This document shows, piece by piece, positions 12,430 through 25,296 of a stretch of 64,000 nucleotides of DNA. The position numbers and the translations under genes are program-made. The stretch covers positions 930,001 to 994,000 of the forward strand of contig KV748208.1 in the NCBI GenBank assembly GCA_001692895.1, in the 5' to 3' direction. Source of the DNA: Cenococcum geophilum 1.58 (Eukaryota; Ascomycota; Dothideomycetes; Gloniales; Gloniaceae). The notes under the pieces were generated by a model. That model saw nothing but the letters and a program-made list of their open reading frames with translations. It did not search any database and was not told where the DNA came from. Numbering within the stretch: position 1 is the stretch's first letter; each line of letters starts with the position of its first letter.

Positions 12430-15400
12430 CCTAACGTTTCCTTATATCTCCCTTAGTAGGTAATAAATACCCTAAAAAAGAAGACACCCTAACGCCTAAC
12501 GCTCCTCTAACTTCTCTAAAGCTGCCTATACTCCCTCCTTAATCATCGCCTCCGCTTCTTCCGTATTATCCCTATCTACAATACCTTCTACTTTAAATTC
12601 TATACTTATATCCTCTTATATATTAACAGCATTAGCCTAGAGGCTTAAAGATACTCTTTCCCAAGTAGTAGCCGTTTCCGCTTAGATTATTTTCCATGTA
12701 GGAGATTATAGAACGCTAAAATTAATTACCTACTCTTTTGAAGTAGCACCCCTTTCCGAAATTGGTGAAGGCGTTAGGCGGTATAATGCTGCTAGTTTAT
12801 TGGTGTCTTCTAAGGTACTAATAACCGTTAATAATTGTTTAGGGGCAGTATCCCAGAGGCTATCTCCCTTAGGCTTACTTAGATCCTTTAGTTTACGGTC
12901 GATCTCTATAGGCACTACTTTATTATTAAAGATATTAGGACCAAGGTTTAGAGCGGTAGTCCCAGCGCCTTAAGGTATAATAGCCCTATCCTCGCCTTTA
13001 GTATAGCCTTTAGAACCATACTTAGTTAATAGGGGAGCGCTAAAAGTTATACCCTTGTTTTCTAGATCTAAACTTAGGTCTTTAGGGTATTTTAAGTTAT
13101 CTACAGGACGCCTATAGCCTTATTCTTTTACTAAAAAGTAAGACCTTACCCTAAATACCTCTTGTTTAAATTCCTTAAGCTCTTTAAAACTATTACGAAT
13201 AGCCTTAGTAATACGCGCTCTATATCTTTTCTAAAATGCTTTGTATTTATTATTTAAGGTAAGATCTAGGATTACCCACTATTCTACCCTTACTTAAGGA
13301 TTATCCCATAAAAGTTTTCTAACTAAAGTATTTAAAAGGGCACTTTTTGCCTACAGTTATATATAGGCCGGGAATTTATATAGAGGAATACTAGTAATAG
13401 GTTCGCCAGTAGGAGTTAATGCCGGGGGAAGACCAGTTAGATTTATCTATGCAACCTTTTACTAGCTCTTAAGCCTAGGGATTTCTAATTTCCTAATATT
13501 TAGTAGGATTGCAATTAAGTCTAGAGTAACAATTAAGCGGCTTAATATTGCTTAAGATGCTCCTTATATAATAGTAGCTTTTATAAACTATACTTCTCTA
13601 GTTTTTAACGCAATAGGTATTTAGTTAAGCTTAAATTTCTTAGCATTAGCCTTAGTCCAGGCCGTCTCTATATTCTTAATACGCCCCCTATTATTAAGTT
13701 CTCCGCGCTTTTAAAGTAAATCTACCTATTCTAGTATATACCAATACATTCTAGGTAGGAGTTCTATATAAGATTAACTCCCCTCCTTAATTAAGGAAAT
13801 ATAAGAATAAAGCTAGCTATCTCTAAAATTTGGCCCTCCTTTATATACCCGGAGAAGATTAATTTCCAAGTTCCGTTTTTTAGAAAGATAGCTATTAAGA
13901 AACTAGAGCGCGTAGCTTAGATATATAATAAAATAAGTAGCATTATTGGTGCGTAAAGCCATAGTGTGTTTATAGTGCTCTAGATCTATATAAACCACCT
14001 ATTATAGTAAGGAATAATATATAGTCCGGAGGATACTATCTTTCTCTTCCCTAGTAGTCTTTCGTAAATAGTACGCGTATATATTAAACTCTTCCTTAAA
14101 AATACCTAGAATTCCAACGTCTTCCTACTATTTAAATAAATTGGCATAGTGGATTCCGAGTAGGTCCCATTTAAGTTCCCCTTTTAAGCCTAACACAAGC
14201 TTTCTTAATCCCACGCAGTTAATTAGATAATCGCTAGGCTATACAGCAGAATATATGTAAATTCTAAGGTTATTATTTGCATACTCTAGGCGACTATTCT
14301 TTTTAAACTAGAAATAGGAGCTTTTAGCCGTCTAGAGAATGTTAATAGTATTATAGTTCTTAGAGACTAAGCAGATTTATAAATATAAATTAGTAGAAGA
14401 AACGCTAGTATCTAATCCTAATAACCCTACTATTTTTTGAAGATGCATTCAGTATAACGCGCGGACTTTTGTTTTATTTCCCTGCTAGGCTATAATAAAT
14501 TAGTATAAGATAGAAAAGATACTATCTTTTAGCTCTTTCTTAGAATTAAGGGCCTTAATTAATTCAGCTAGCGTTTTAGAATAACATAAGCATTTCATTT
14601 TCCGCTTTGGCTATGCTTTCCTAATAATCACCTCTCCTTTAGTAATTATTGCTGCTTTTCCCTTTTACCTATTAGCTCTACCAGAAGCTAGAGGTTCCGT
14701 AGGTCCTATCTTCAGCTTCTTTCTTAGGGATTTCTTAGAAGCTTTTCTAGCCCTACGTTTCTATAGGGAGCCGGCAACGAAGTTATCCTCTAAAGACGTA
14801 GATTTATTAGATTCGGAGTCTTCTCCTTACGCTTTAGGTACCTTACCTCCAAACAGAAACGAGCTACGCAGCATTCTTATATTTAAGCCTTTAACCTCCT
14901 TAAAAGGTAACAGTAGAGGCGCTGGAGTAACTGGCTCTGGTGTAGATTCCTCTTTAGTTTTAATAGTTAAAGCTAGTACTAAAAGCTTATAGCCCTGGCT
15001 TAGATAATAAATAAGCTTCTATTTCTTAATTAACTCCTTATTAACTACTAATCTAAATTTATAGGCGGTAAGAAAGTCTAAGGGTATTAGGTATAGGGTC
15101 CTTAAGATCCTAGCCTTTAAGAGTTCTAGGCGGCTTAGTATTACATTATTAATTATTTTTAACGCATCTTTCCTAGAGATCTAACTTCTTTTTACCTAAT
15201 TAATAAAGATATAGATGCTTTTTAGTGCGTAATATGTGTAGAAGAGCTTATAGGGACCTTCTAAAAGTTCCTCTTCCTACTTCTTCTTAATTGTATTTCG
15301 CACCGCCTTAATCTTATTAATCTTATAGGTAATCTTAGAGAGCTTTCTAATATCCGCAAAGGCGTTTTCCTAATCTTTATTTCCCAAATTTCCCTTAAGC

Positions 15401-15678
15401 TTATTATCCTTCTTAATCTTAACTATTGCATTTTTCGCAGCCTTAACTACATTATGCTCCTAGTTTATAATAGCCTATATTAAACCATAATAGATATTTA
15501 CGCGCTAATCGACTAGGTGGCTTTGGGCGGCCCTAAGGATAACCTCTATTATCTGCGCCTTTCCTTAGTATACGAGGGCTATTGACTAGATAGTAGGAGG
15601 TAGAGGTGTAAAAGGTAGAGGCATAGAAGGCAGAGGCGGCGGCTTTCCTTTTAAGCGGAGTTCTATAGTTCTAGACAT
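12430..15678 (-). pseudogene. Unrecognised ORF (about 1,080 codons) of the LTR element, copy 1
   Basis: Reading from ATG at 15678, one frame continues for about 3.2 kb, interrupted only by TAA/TAG (one TGA), with no frameshift that I noticed. The start reads MSRTIELRLKGKPPPLP. A Lys-rich helical region follows, then a stretch dense in K/R (near 14,700-14,800, nuclear-localisation-like), a long mixed helical middle, and a C-terminus with conserved blocks (near 12,800-12,900) that remains open for 61 codons. I recognise no protease, reverse transcriptase, integrase, zinc knuckle or tyrosine-recombinase motif. A second copy with the same start and order lies at 21084-17900. Its position after an integrase C-terminus and directly before the polypurine tract and LTR is that of an extra third ORF. 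Product unknown. Confidence 0.6.
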
Positions 15679-16870
15679 TTTTATAGTAATATTTCGTGTG
15701 CGTAACGGGCATATAGGTAGTATTTTAAGATAAGAGTTATAATAGTATCTTCTTAACGTAAGAGAAAAGTAAATAGGCGCGTATAACTAAATAAGATAAG
15801 ATAATAAGAAATCAAAATAAAGGCCTTGTAGTATTTTCCAGAAAAAGGTAAATTAAAAAGGACTGTTATATAAATTGTTAATATATTAAGGAACTTTAAC
15901 CGGCGGTTAAAGTTGTCTAATTGGTTAGATTTTCCTTACCAAGACTTTTCCATAATAATAACATTAGTTAGTACTAAAAATTAACTTTAACCTCTAATAT
16001 GCTTGACTAAGGTTTCTTAAAGTAAGTAGCTCTTCTCTTAACTTAAAAGGAAATAAAAATGCTAAATTAAAAATTGTAGAGCGTGAAAATGTAAAATACT
16101 TATAAGAGATAGTTACTAATAACAAGAATAAAAGGAAGAAGACTACGTATAAAGTTATTCTCTATAAGAGCAGTTATTAAGACTAAGGATTTAGAACCAG
16201 CTTTAAAAAAGTAAACTCTTTTCCTAATTGCTTATGGTAGTGAGGTAGGAGTATAGTAGAAGACTTTTAGTCTCTAAGAGTGCTAGCCATTGTAGTGCCA
16301 AGTATTCCTTAGATGAGCCTCACTTATAGTTACTTTGCGCGTTTATTGTGGAGATAAAGAGAAGATAGAGAAAGAGTTGCTACTTATAGTAATAGGTGTC
16401 CTAAGTAACGGCTTACCTATAAAAGGATCTTCGTAGAAGACCGTCTCTTAGTAGAGCTATAATCCTTAAGATATAATAAGATTATAATATAATTAAAAGG
16501 GAGGAACGCATATAAAGGACAGGTAGAATTAACTATAACTATAACATAATCTTAGTTAATTACCGTTTATAAAGGCTTTCTCTCTTACTTTTTTCTTTCT
16601 GCTTTCTTTCCTTAGAAGGGTTTAATTAAGCTTAGCTTATATAATTCTTATACTAACGGAGCAGTACGGCGCTATACTGGTGTAGCAGGAAACTGGCTAT
16701 TTGTCTTTTAGGAAGCTTAAAGGAACTCTTTTAATAAGTAGTAGCGATTAAGTTGCTTAAATAAGAGGGTAGGAGGACTTTTATAGACGAGAACTCGGCT
16801 AATTCTTTCTAGAGATCACCTTTTCTCTACCTACGCTACGGCCTCCTCCTTAGGTGCCTTCTCTTCTATA
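15679..16870 (-). other. Non-coding spacer between integrase fragment and unknown ORF, copy 1
   Basis: This stretch matches 21085-21950 in the second copy, including blocks at 15,840-16,090 versus 21,250-21,545. It contains no readable frame even through RIP-type stops. It may be an internal untranslated or promoter region of the LTR element. Confidence 0.45.
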
Positions 16871-17300
16871 GGGACCTCTTCTATATTACGTTGCTTTTAT
16901 TTATATAGCCTTCTAGTCTAACTTCCTTAAGATCTTATATAAGGAACCGTTTCAACCTATTCCTATATAGATTGCCTCTTATTTTAGTACCATTAAGTTT
17001 ATAGAACCCTTTTTTTAATGCCATTTTAATCCGGAAGGGACCCTGCTATTTTAGCTATAGCTTTTGCCACTATAATATATCTTTTACCTTCTTTGCATCC
17101 TATACTAGTATAAGCCCCCTAGACTTAAGCTTGCCCTTATAGGTATTCTCTATTAGCTAGATAATAGCGGCGCATCCTCTCCTAAGCTTCTTCGTTATTT
17201 ATCTCTTGTTACTTAAACTATTTCATTCTTAGAATAATTAACTCTTCTATTATCTTCACCTTATTCTATAGAAGTGTCTATTATATAGAAAGGCAGAGCT
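16870..17300 (-). pseudogene. Ty3/Gypsy integrase C-terminal fragment, copy 1
   Basis: The minus-strand reading through stops gives the pattern seen at the end of many fungal Ty3/Gypsy integrases: EELIILRMKQ, RMRRYYLANREY, then GxLILVxDAKK, LQLKxQGPFRIK, FYKLNGTKIRGNLYRNRLKRF. The family pattern is a basic helix, L(V/I)L-DTK, W-GPFRI, and a terminal ELDGT-L-GTFAGNRLK-F. Only about 140 residues remain between the LTR at 17580 and the spacer, so the gag, protease, reverse transcriptase and integrase core are absent from this copy. Confidence 0.65.
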
Positions 17301-17579
17301 ATCCATTAAGGCCTATTCCTAAAGGGTAGCTATCTAAGTTGGATATAAGGCTTCCTCTATAGAGGTAGTAGAGGAAGCGGCAAAAGCTATGGTGGAAGCT
17401 GAGGAAGAGGAGTAGATTTAAGAATCTCGTTAAGAATATTATTAAAGTTAAACTGAGTATCTGATATTTTAATAAGCTTATAGGCAAAGCTATAGGTTAA
17501 TTAGATCTAGCTGCTTTTTAAAAGGGAAGGTAATATATAGACACTAATCTAATTATAGCAGTAAATAATAGAGAGCTAG

Positions 17580-17810
17580 TGTGGAAGGGCAAAGCCTAAT
17601 ACTAAAAGATAATACTTAATTAAGTATTATAAGGGGAATAGGACTAGATAAGTTACGCTAGAAAGGTAGAAGAATAACTAAAGGGTAAGTTAGATTTTTT
17701 TTGGGATAAGGTTAAAGCCTAGGTTGCTTCTGTAATATATATAACCCTAAGCCCCCTATATATAATAAGAAATAAACCAAAATAACTAAGGAGCGTTCCA
17801 TACCACCACA
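17580..17810 (-). repeat. LTR, copy 2 (shared between two tandem truncated elements)
   Basis: 231 bp beginning TGTGGAAGGGC and ending ACCACCACA on the plus strand, in the same orientation as 12160-12402. On its right side it carries the polypurine-like AGGTAGAGGTAGTAA (minus strand, 17825-17811), so it is the 3' LTR of the right-hand copy. It also bounds the left-hand copy on its 5' side. The arrangement is int(truncated)-LTR-int(truncated)-LTR. Confidence 0.75.
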
Positions 17811-17899
17811 TTACTACCTCTACCTAAAATATTGTCCCCTAACGTTTCTTTACAGACCCTATTTAGTAGGTAAGAAACGCTTAAGGATAAAAAAAAACA

Positions 17900-20800
17900 A
17901 CCTAATACCTAGTACACCTTTAACTCCTCTAAAGCTGCCTACACCCCTTCCCCATTTATTGCCTCTGTTTTATATTATCTACGCCTTCCGCCTTAAGCTT
18001 TATATTTATATTATTTTATATATTAACGATACCAACCTAAAGTTTTGAAGACACCTTTTTACGGACAGCATTTATTTCCGCTTGTATTGTCTTCCACATA
18101 AAAGGTTAGAGAACACTAGAATTAATTGTCTATTCTTCCAAAGCAGTACCCTTTTTTGAAATTAGTAAAGGCGTTAGGCGGTGTAATACTACTAGCTTAT
18201 TAATATTCTCTAAAACATTAATAAATGCCGGCGAATATTTAGAAGTAGCATTTCGGAAGCTATCTTCTTTAAGCTTACTTATATCCTTTAGCTCCCAGTT
18301 AATTTCTATAGGCGCTACCTTATTATTAAATATATTAGGACTAAGGTTTAGCGCAGTAGTCCTAGCGCCCTAAGGCGTAATAGCCCTAGCCTTGCCTTTA
18401 GAATAGCCTTCAGAACCATAATCAGTTAGTAAAAGAGCGCGAGAAGTTATACTAGCTAGGTTATATTTGTATTTTAAATCTAAAACTAAGTCTTTAGGAT
18501 ATTCTAGGTTATCTATAGGACGCTTACGCCCTTATTCTTTTGCTAAAAAGTAAGACTTTACCCTAAATACCTCCCGCTTAAATTCCTCTAGCTCTTTAAA
18601 ACTCTTACGAACAGCCTTAGTAATATACATCCTATGTCTTTCCCAAAATACTTTATATTTATTATTTAATAAAGGATCTAGGATTAACTGTTACTCTCTT
18701 CTTACTTAAGGGTCGTCCTATAAAAGTCTCCTAACTAAAGCATTTAAAACAGCGCTCTTTGCCTACAGCTATATATAGACCGGAAACTTATATAGAGGAG
18801 CGTTAGAAATAGGTTCGCTAGTAGGGTTTAAAACTAGGGGAAAAGCGTCTAGATTTATCCATATAACGGCCTACTAGCTCTTAAGCCTAGGAATCTCTAA
18901 TCTCTTAGTATTTAATAGGATTGCGATTAAGTCTAGTATAACAATTAAGCAACTTAATATTGCTTAAGAGGCTCCTTATATAATAGTAGCTTTCGTAAAC
19001 CGTACTTTACTAGTTCTTAACGCAATAGGCATCTAGTTAAGCTTAAACTTCTTAGCATTAGCTTTAGTCTAGGCAGTTTCTATATTCTTAATACGCCCTC
19101 TACTATTAAGTTTACTACGTTCTTAAAGCAAGCCTACCTATTCTAGTATATACTAATGCATACTAGGTAGGAACTCTACGTAAGACTAACTCCCCTTATT
19201 AATTAAGGAGATATAAGAACGAAGCTAGCTTTCTCTAGAATTTGGCCCTCCTTTATACACTCGTAGAAGGTTAATTTCCAAGTTCCGCTTTTTAGGGAGA
19301 TAGCTATTAAGGAACTAGAGCGTATAGCTTAGATATATAATAAAACGAGTAGCGCTATTGGCGCGTAAAGCTACTGTGTGCTAGTAGTGCTCCAAATCTA
19401 TCTAAACTGCCTACTATAGTAGAGAATGGCACATAGTCCGAAGGATACCGCTATTTTCCTCTTTAGCGGTCTTACGTAAATAATACGTATATATATTAAA
19501 CTCCTCTTTAAAAATGTCTAAAATCCTAGTATTTTTCTATTATTTAAATAAATTGGCCTAGTAGATTCTAAGTAAGTCCTATTCTATTTCCCCTTTTAAG
19601 CCTAATATAAGCTTCCTTAACCCTATACAATTTACTTAATAATTACTAGGTCGTACAGTAGAATAAGCGTAAATCCTAAGACTATTGTTTGCATACTTAG
19701 GACGACTATCCCTTTTAAACTAAAAATAAGAGCTTTTGGCTATCTAGAGAATATTAATAGTATTATAGTTCTTAGAGATTAAGTGAATTCGCAAATATAA
19801 ATTTATAGAGGAAGCACTAGTATCTAGTCCTAGCAATTCTACTATTTTCTAAAGATGTATCCGGCATAGCGCGTAGACTTCTGTCCTATTTCCTTACTAG
19901 GCTATAATAAACTGTTATAAGACGGAAGAGATACCGCCTTTTGGTTCTTTCTTTAAATCGAAAGCCTTTATTAATTTAACTGGCGTTTTAGAATGGTATA
20001 AGTTTTTTATTTTTTATTTTAGCCGTAGTTTCCTAATAATTACCTCTTTATTAGCTTTAGCAATTATAGCTACTTTTCCCTTTTGTCTATTAGCTTTACT
20101 AGAAGCTAAAGGTTCCGTAGGTCCTATTTTTAGCTTCTTTCTAGAAGATTTCTTAGAAGCTTTTCCAGCCTTGCGTTTCTGTGAGGAGCTAGCAATAAAA
20201 ACATCCTCTAAAGATGTAGATTTATTAGATTTAGAGTCCTCTCTATTAGCTTTAGGAACCTTACCTCTAAACAGAAACGTACTATGCAGTATCTTTACGT
20301 TTAAGCCTTTAACCTTTTTAAAAGGTACTAATAGAGGTCTTAGAGTAACTGGCTCTAGTACAGATCCCTCTCCTCTAGCTTTAACGGTTAAGGCTAGCAC
20401 TAAAAGCTTATAGCCCTAGCTTAGATAACGGGCGAGCCTCTATTTCTTAACTAGCTCCTTATTAACTTCTAGTCCAAATTTATAAGTATTAAGGAAATCC
20501 AAGGGTGTTGGGTATAGAGTCCTTAAGATCCTAGCCTTTAAGAGTTCTAGGCGGTTTAGTATTATATTATTAACTATCTTTAACACATTCTCTCTAGCAA
20601 TCTTACTCTTTTTAGCTTAATTAATAAGGATATAAATGCTTTTTAGTATATAATATATATAGAAGAGCTTATAGGGACCTTCTAAAAGTTCCTTTCCCTA
20701 CTCCTTCTTAACTATATCCCACACCGTCTTAATCTTATTAATCTTATAAGTAATTTTAGAAAGCTTCCTAATATCTATAAAGGTATTTTCCTACTCTTTA

Positions 20801-21084
20801 CTTTCTAAGTTTCCTTTAAGCTCTCTATCCTTTTTAATCTTAATTATAGCATTTCTTACAGCCTTAACCATATTATGCTCCTGGTTTAAAATAACCTGCG
20901 TTAAACTATAATAGATATTTACGCGCTAATTAACTAGGTGGCTTTAGGCAGCTTTAAGAATAACCTCTATTGTCTGCGCCTTTCCTTAGTATACAAGGGC
21001 TATTGACCGGATAGTGGGAGGCGGAGGCGTAGAAGGCAGAGGCGGCGGCCTTCCTTTTAAGTGGAGTTCTATAGTTCTAGGCAT
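17900..21084 (-). pseudogene. Unrecognised ORF of the LTR element, copy 2
   Basis: Second copy of the frame at 15678-12430, starting at ATG 21084 with MPRTIELHLKGRPPPLP and running through TAA/TAG stops. It keeps an uninterrupted 128-codon piece (20400-20014) that contains the K/R-dense segment (RKKLKIGPTEP and neighbours). The two copies differ mostly by C/T and G/A changes and keep register over 3 kb. This supports a once-functional protein of about 1,080-1,150 residues in the ancestral element. Function unknown; it has no match to domains I know. Confidence 0.6.
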
Positions 21085-21949
21085 TTTTATAGTAAAATTC
21101 CGCGTGCGCAATAGGCAATTTAAGAGAAGGGTAACAATAGTACTTCTTAACGTAAAGAAAGGTAAATGGGTGCGTATAATTAAATAAGATAGGGTAATAG
21201 GATAATAGGATAATAGGATAATAGGATAACAGAAAGTTAAAATAAAGATCTTATAGTATTTACTAAAAAGGTAAATTAAAATGGTCGTTACGTGAAATCT
21301 TAAGATATTAAGGAACTTCGACCGCCAGTTAAAGTTGTTTAATTAGTTAGATTTTCCTTGCCAAGACATTTATATAATAATAACTTTAATATTAACAATT
21401 TTTTAAAAGAATAAACGAGACTTAGATAATGCCTAACTTTAACTTCTAGTATGCTTAACTAAGACTTCTTAAAGTAAAGTAGCTCTTCTCTTAACTTAAA
21501 AGGAAACAAAAATGTTAATTTAAAAATTATAGAACGTGAAAATATAAAATACTTATAAGAGATAGTTATTAGTAATAAAGGTGAAAGAAAGAAGACTGTG
21601 CGTGCAGTTATTCTTTATAAAAGTAGTTGTTAAAATAGAGGATTTAAAACCAGCTTTAAAGAGCTAAACTCTTTTCTTAATTCCTTATGCCAGTGGGATA
21701 AAGTGGGAGTATAGTAGAAGACTCTAATCCTTATAGTTGCTTTGCGTATTTATTATAAAGGTAAAGAGAAAAAAGTAAATAAGTTACTGCTTATAGTAAT
21801 AGGTATCCTAAGTAATAGCCTATTTATAGAAGACTACCTTTTTAGTAAGGTTGTGTAATTCTTAAAACGCGGTAAGATCGTGGTGCAGTTAGAAGGAAGA
21901 GACACTGCTATAGCCTCCTCTTTAGGTGCTTCTTTTTTTATAAAGACTT

Positions 21950-22285
21950 CTTTTATATTATAGTTGCTTTTATTTATACGGTCTTCTAGTCTAATCCCCT
22001 TAGGATCTTATATATAAAACCGTTTCGACTGATTCCCATATAGGGTGCCTCCTATTTTAGTGCTATTAAGGTCCTTAATTTTATAGAACTTTTTTTCTAA
22101 TAACCTTTTAATCCGGAGGGGGCCCTGCCATTTTAGCTGTAGCTTTTGCCATTGCGACATATTCTTTGCCTTCTTCGTATCTTATACTAGCATAAGCTCT
22201 TTAGGCTTAAGCTTACTTTTACAGGTATTCTTTATCTTATTAAAGTATTCTTTATTAGCTAGACGATAGCCGCGTATAGAACACT
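21950..22285 (-). pseudogene. Ty3/Gypsy integrase C-terminal fragment, copy 2
   Basis: Reads RLANKEYFNKIKN, LKPKELMLVQDTKKAKNMSQ, WQGPLRIKRL, then DLNSTKIGGTLYGNQSKRF through stops, the same terminal integrase pattern as 17300-16870. Similarity between the two copies stops abruptly at about 22285, where the DUF6589-type frame begins. The retroelement was therefore cut or overwritten here. Confidence 0.6.
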
Positions 22286-22289
22286 AGAA

Positions 22290-25250
22290 CTAGATAGGAA
22301 GTCCACAAAATTAGGTATTAAGTGCAGCTCTATTAAGTAAGGTATTAATTAGTATTGTCTTAGGCTTATCTACGTTAATATCGTTAAGGCCTTTTACTAT
22401 AGGAATACGCCCTTATAGCTTTGCATTAAAGCCATTAATAAGCAAGTTATAGTAAGCTGGTTGCTTTAGGATTCTTTACTTTCTAGCTCTAAAAGGTTCT
22501 AATTATAATAAGGTTAATTTAGAAGGTAGCTTTATAGGCTATCCTTCCTTTAAACCCCTAGAGAGCCTTTAGGTTCTAATATTAATAATATCCTTATAGC
22601 TAAGGTGACTCTTTCGTCCGCTAGGCCGCCTTATAATAATAGTTAACAGCTTAAGCACAAGATAATATACATTAGTAGCTACGTTAGCTAGCGTATAATA
22701 TGTGCTATTAAACTAGCTAAACGCGTCCTCTATAGCATACTGTAGCTCTAGGCAGTAACTAGCGGTAAGTAATACTTAAGTAAATAACTTAGTTATATCT
22801 AAACTAGTTCGCCGCCGGCCTTAAAGAAGAAGCTTAAGAATAAGATTATAATATTCGTTAAGTTAATCGATTTTAAACCAACTATCTTGCTAGCCTCTAT
22901 AATTAACTAATATACTAATAAATAATAATCTTTAGAGGACTTAATCCGCGGCTTTAGTTATAAGTAATCTAGTAAGGTATAAAGCTAACTATGTATATTA
23001 ACTCTTTGCACTACTAGTAAAGAGAATATAGTAGCGAATAATTACCCGTTTAATAAGCCTAATATTAGTATACTTAATAGCAAACTTTAATATAAGGTAG
23101 ACCTCTATATCTTGTATAAATCGAACATGGTTTTAGAATACCTTATTAACTAGTTTATTACTATAGGACCATTAGCTAGGCGAGAAGAACTCCTCTTAAA
23201 TACGCTGTAAGGTAGTAAGGAATCTTACTCTTACTGCTGCCGTTTTATTACCTCTTCCAATATCTTATCCAGTAATCTAATTATTAACCCCCTTATTACC
23301 CTAGTCCTTAATATTTTAAAAAAGAAGACTAAGGAAGTAGGCAGTAATTTAGGCGTTAAAGGACTTAATTACGACCTCCTCTTTATAATGGAACGGCGTT
23401 CTATAACCCTAATACGCGTTAAGGTGGACCTTACTATAATCTAACGATTTAAAGCAGTTAAATGGTCTATGGTAAATGTCGTGTATTATATCTATATAGT
23501 TAGTTCACTAATAGAACAATCTAGCCACAGGAAGAAACCATTTTAGCTATTTATAGTAACGCTCTTTAAGATAGCGCTCTTACTATATAGATTAGAGGAG
23601 GCCTATGGTTTTCTAATCGCCATTAATTAAGACTAATTTACCATTATTAAAGGATCCATCCTTATACCCTAGCTGGCCCTCTTAAAACCCGCATTCGCTA
23701 TTATTGCTACTAAATATATTCCTAAGAACACTATACGTGCCCTCTAGAGTGCCCTTATTCTTTAGAATTAGACCTAATATAAAGTGGCGTAGCTTTTATA
23801 GAAGGAGACGATCTATAATAGGCATACTAGGCTAAAAGTCTATAGCAATATTAAGCTCTTTAACTTTTAGTATTATATATATAATGGCCTTAGCAATCTA
23901 ATATAACTAGCGCTGTTCCGTATAGCTGTCTGCCTAGTTACTAGGATAATTAAAGATCACGCTACAAGTAAGCTATTCCATAGGTTTAAGTATAAAAGTG
24001 CGAAGACCGTTATATAGAAACTCGGGGTTAAGTATAAGCTTAAAAGTAGTAGCAGAGAGGTGCTTATTAGTGTTTAATATAGTCTTATATTAAACCCTTT
24101 TATTTTAGTTAAAGTTATTATATATAACCGTTAGCTGGTTCCAGTTCTTTAAAGTAATTACCTTAATTATACGCTATAAGAAAGTTACTATTTATTACAC
24201 TAGCAGTAACTAAGACGCCTTAAGTACGCGATCTATAGCTAAGATACCTTAACTATGCCCTCCGCTTATAGTAATAGAGGCGTCTTATCTAAACCCTTAA
24301 GTGTGGAAGTATATACCCTACTAACTTCCTCTAGTTCCTTTCGTATTTTAGCAAGACTGGTATATAATATTATAACTCCTAACTTATAAAGAAGCGTAAT
24401 ATACCTTTATTTAATACCTATATTATATAAATAAACCCCTAAAGCAGTATAGAACTAGTAGCTAGCTTAAGAGGCTTATACGTTTGCTAGGATTGCGCAC
24501 ACTATAAAGAGCTTATTATAGTAAGGCGTGATATTATAAGAATTAGCATATAGCCTTTACTAAACTAAAGCTATAAGGAAGCTCTATAGCGTTAGAGTAA
24601 GGCGCTATATATTAGCAGTAATTATATTAAGCTTGAGCTTTTTAACTAGTTCTTTAGCGTTAAATTATCTAAGCCTACTAGAAATAATAACTCCGTTCTT
24701 TTCTCTTAGGCGTATAAGATCCTCTAACTCTTACTCTATCTACTTATATAGAGGTTCTTAATAGAGCCTTCCTAGCTAGCAATTACTATATACTATAAGC
24801 CGTTCCTTAACTTCTAGCTCTTTAAATATTGCCTTCTATAGCCTATTTATACGTCGCTTTAGTATATCGTAATTAGAAGGGCCGGAAGCGGTTATATAAT
24901 GCTTAATAAAAGTTATAATGCCCTAGCGGTGCTTATATAGCTATTCTAATATTAAATTAACTCTTTTGCGTTCTGAATAAAAGACTTATAGTCCTTAATT
25001 ATTATTTAAAGCTAGCTTATTAGTTTAGGTACTCTAGCTATAGTAGAAAGAGGGTGGTAGTAGTTATAAAAGAAGTACGGCTGCTATAACTTGGGGGCGT
25101 TAGGCGCGATAATAAGATAACAAATTAGAATTAGGTAAATTAGGCAATATAGCCTTCTTCGCTAGGTTTAATTTGGTAATTTTAGCTATTAGGAATAGCT
25201 TAGGGAGTTATAAAAGTTAAGATAATTTAGCTTAAAGTAGGTATATATAG
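22290..25250 (-). pseudogene. DUF6589-type protein, RIP-inactivated
   Basis: Minus-strand reading through stops gives about 950 residues resembling the DUF6589 family, whose members are widespread, often repetitive and of unknown function in fungi. Landmarks recalled from that family are LYxLGVxxxYxSLxxxRKELEE near 24,400, an NFN-containing segment near 24,120, LRxFILGL...GTLEGTY near 23,740, GD-KT (TIGLLQSI) near 23,600, FHYKEEVVIKSFNA near 23,380, YTNIRLIKRVIIRYYILF near 23,040, RGQQDSWFKIDxLNEYYN near 22,880, and LTASYCLELQYAIEDAF near 22,740. Dozens of TAA/TAG stops make it non-functional. It abuts the truncated LTR element on one side and the palindrome at 25297 on the other, so it may be cargo or the main gene of a separate element. 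Confidence 0.6.
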
Positions 25251-25296
25251 GCCTAAATACCCCATACAGGATTAATAAAAATCTAAACTGTATACT

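Noticed and set aside
22800..24400. Plus-strand frame through the DUF6589 region
   Set aside because: It can be followed for some distance through stops, but the minus strand gives family-like motifs in order. The plus frame is a shadow.
9000..25250. Starship-type giant element (tyrosine recombinase captain)
   Set aside because: I looked for R..HxxR..Y recombinase motifs in the unknown ORF and around the block edges and saw none. The components look like separate nested insertions.
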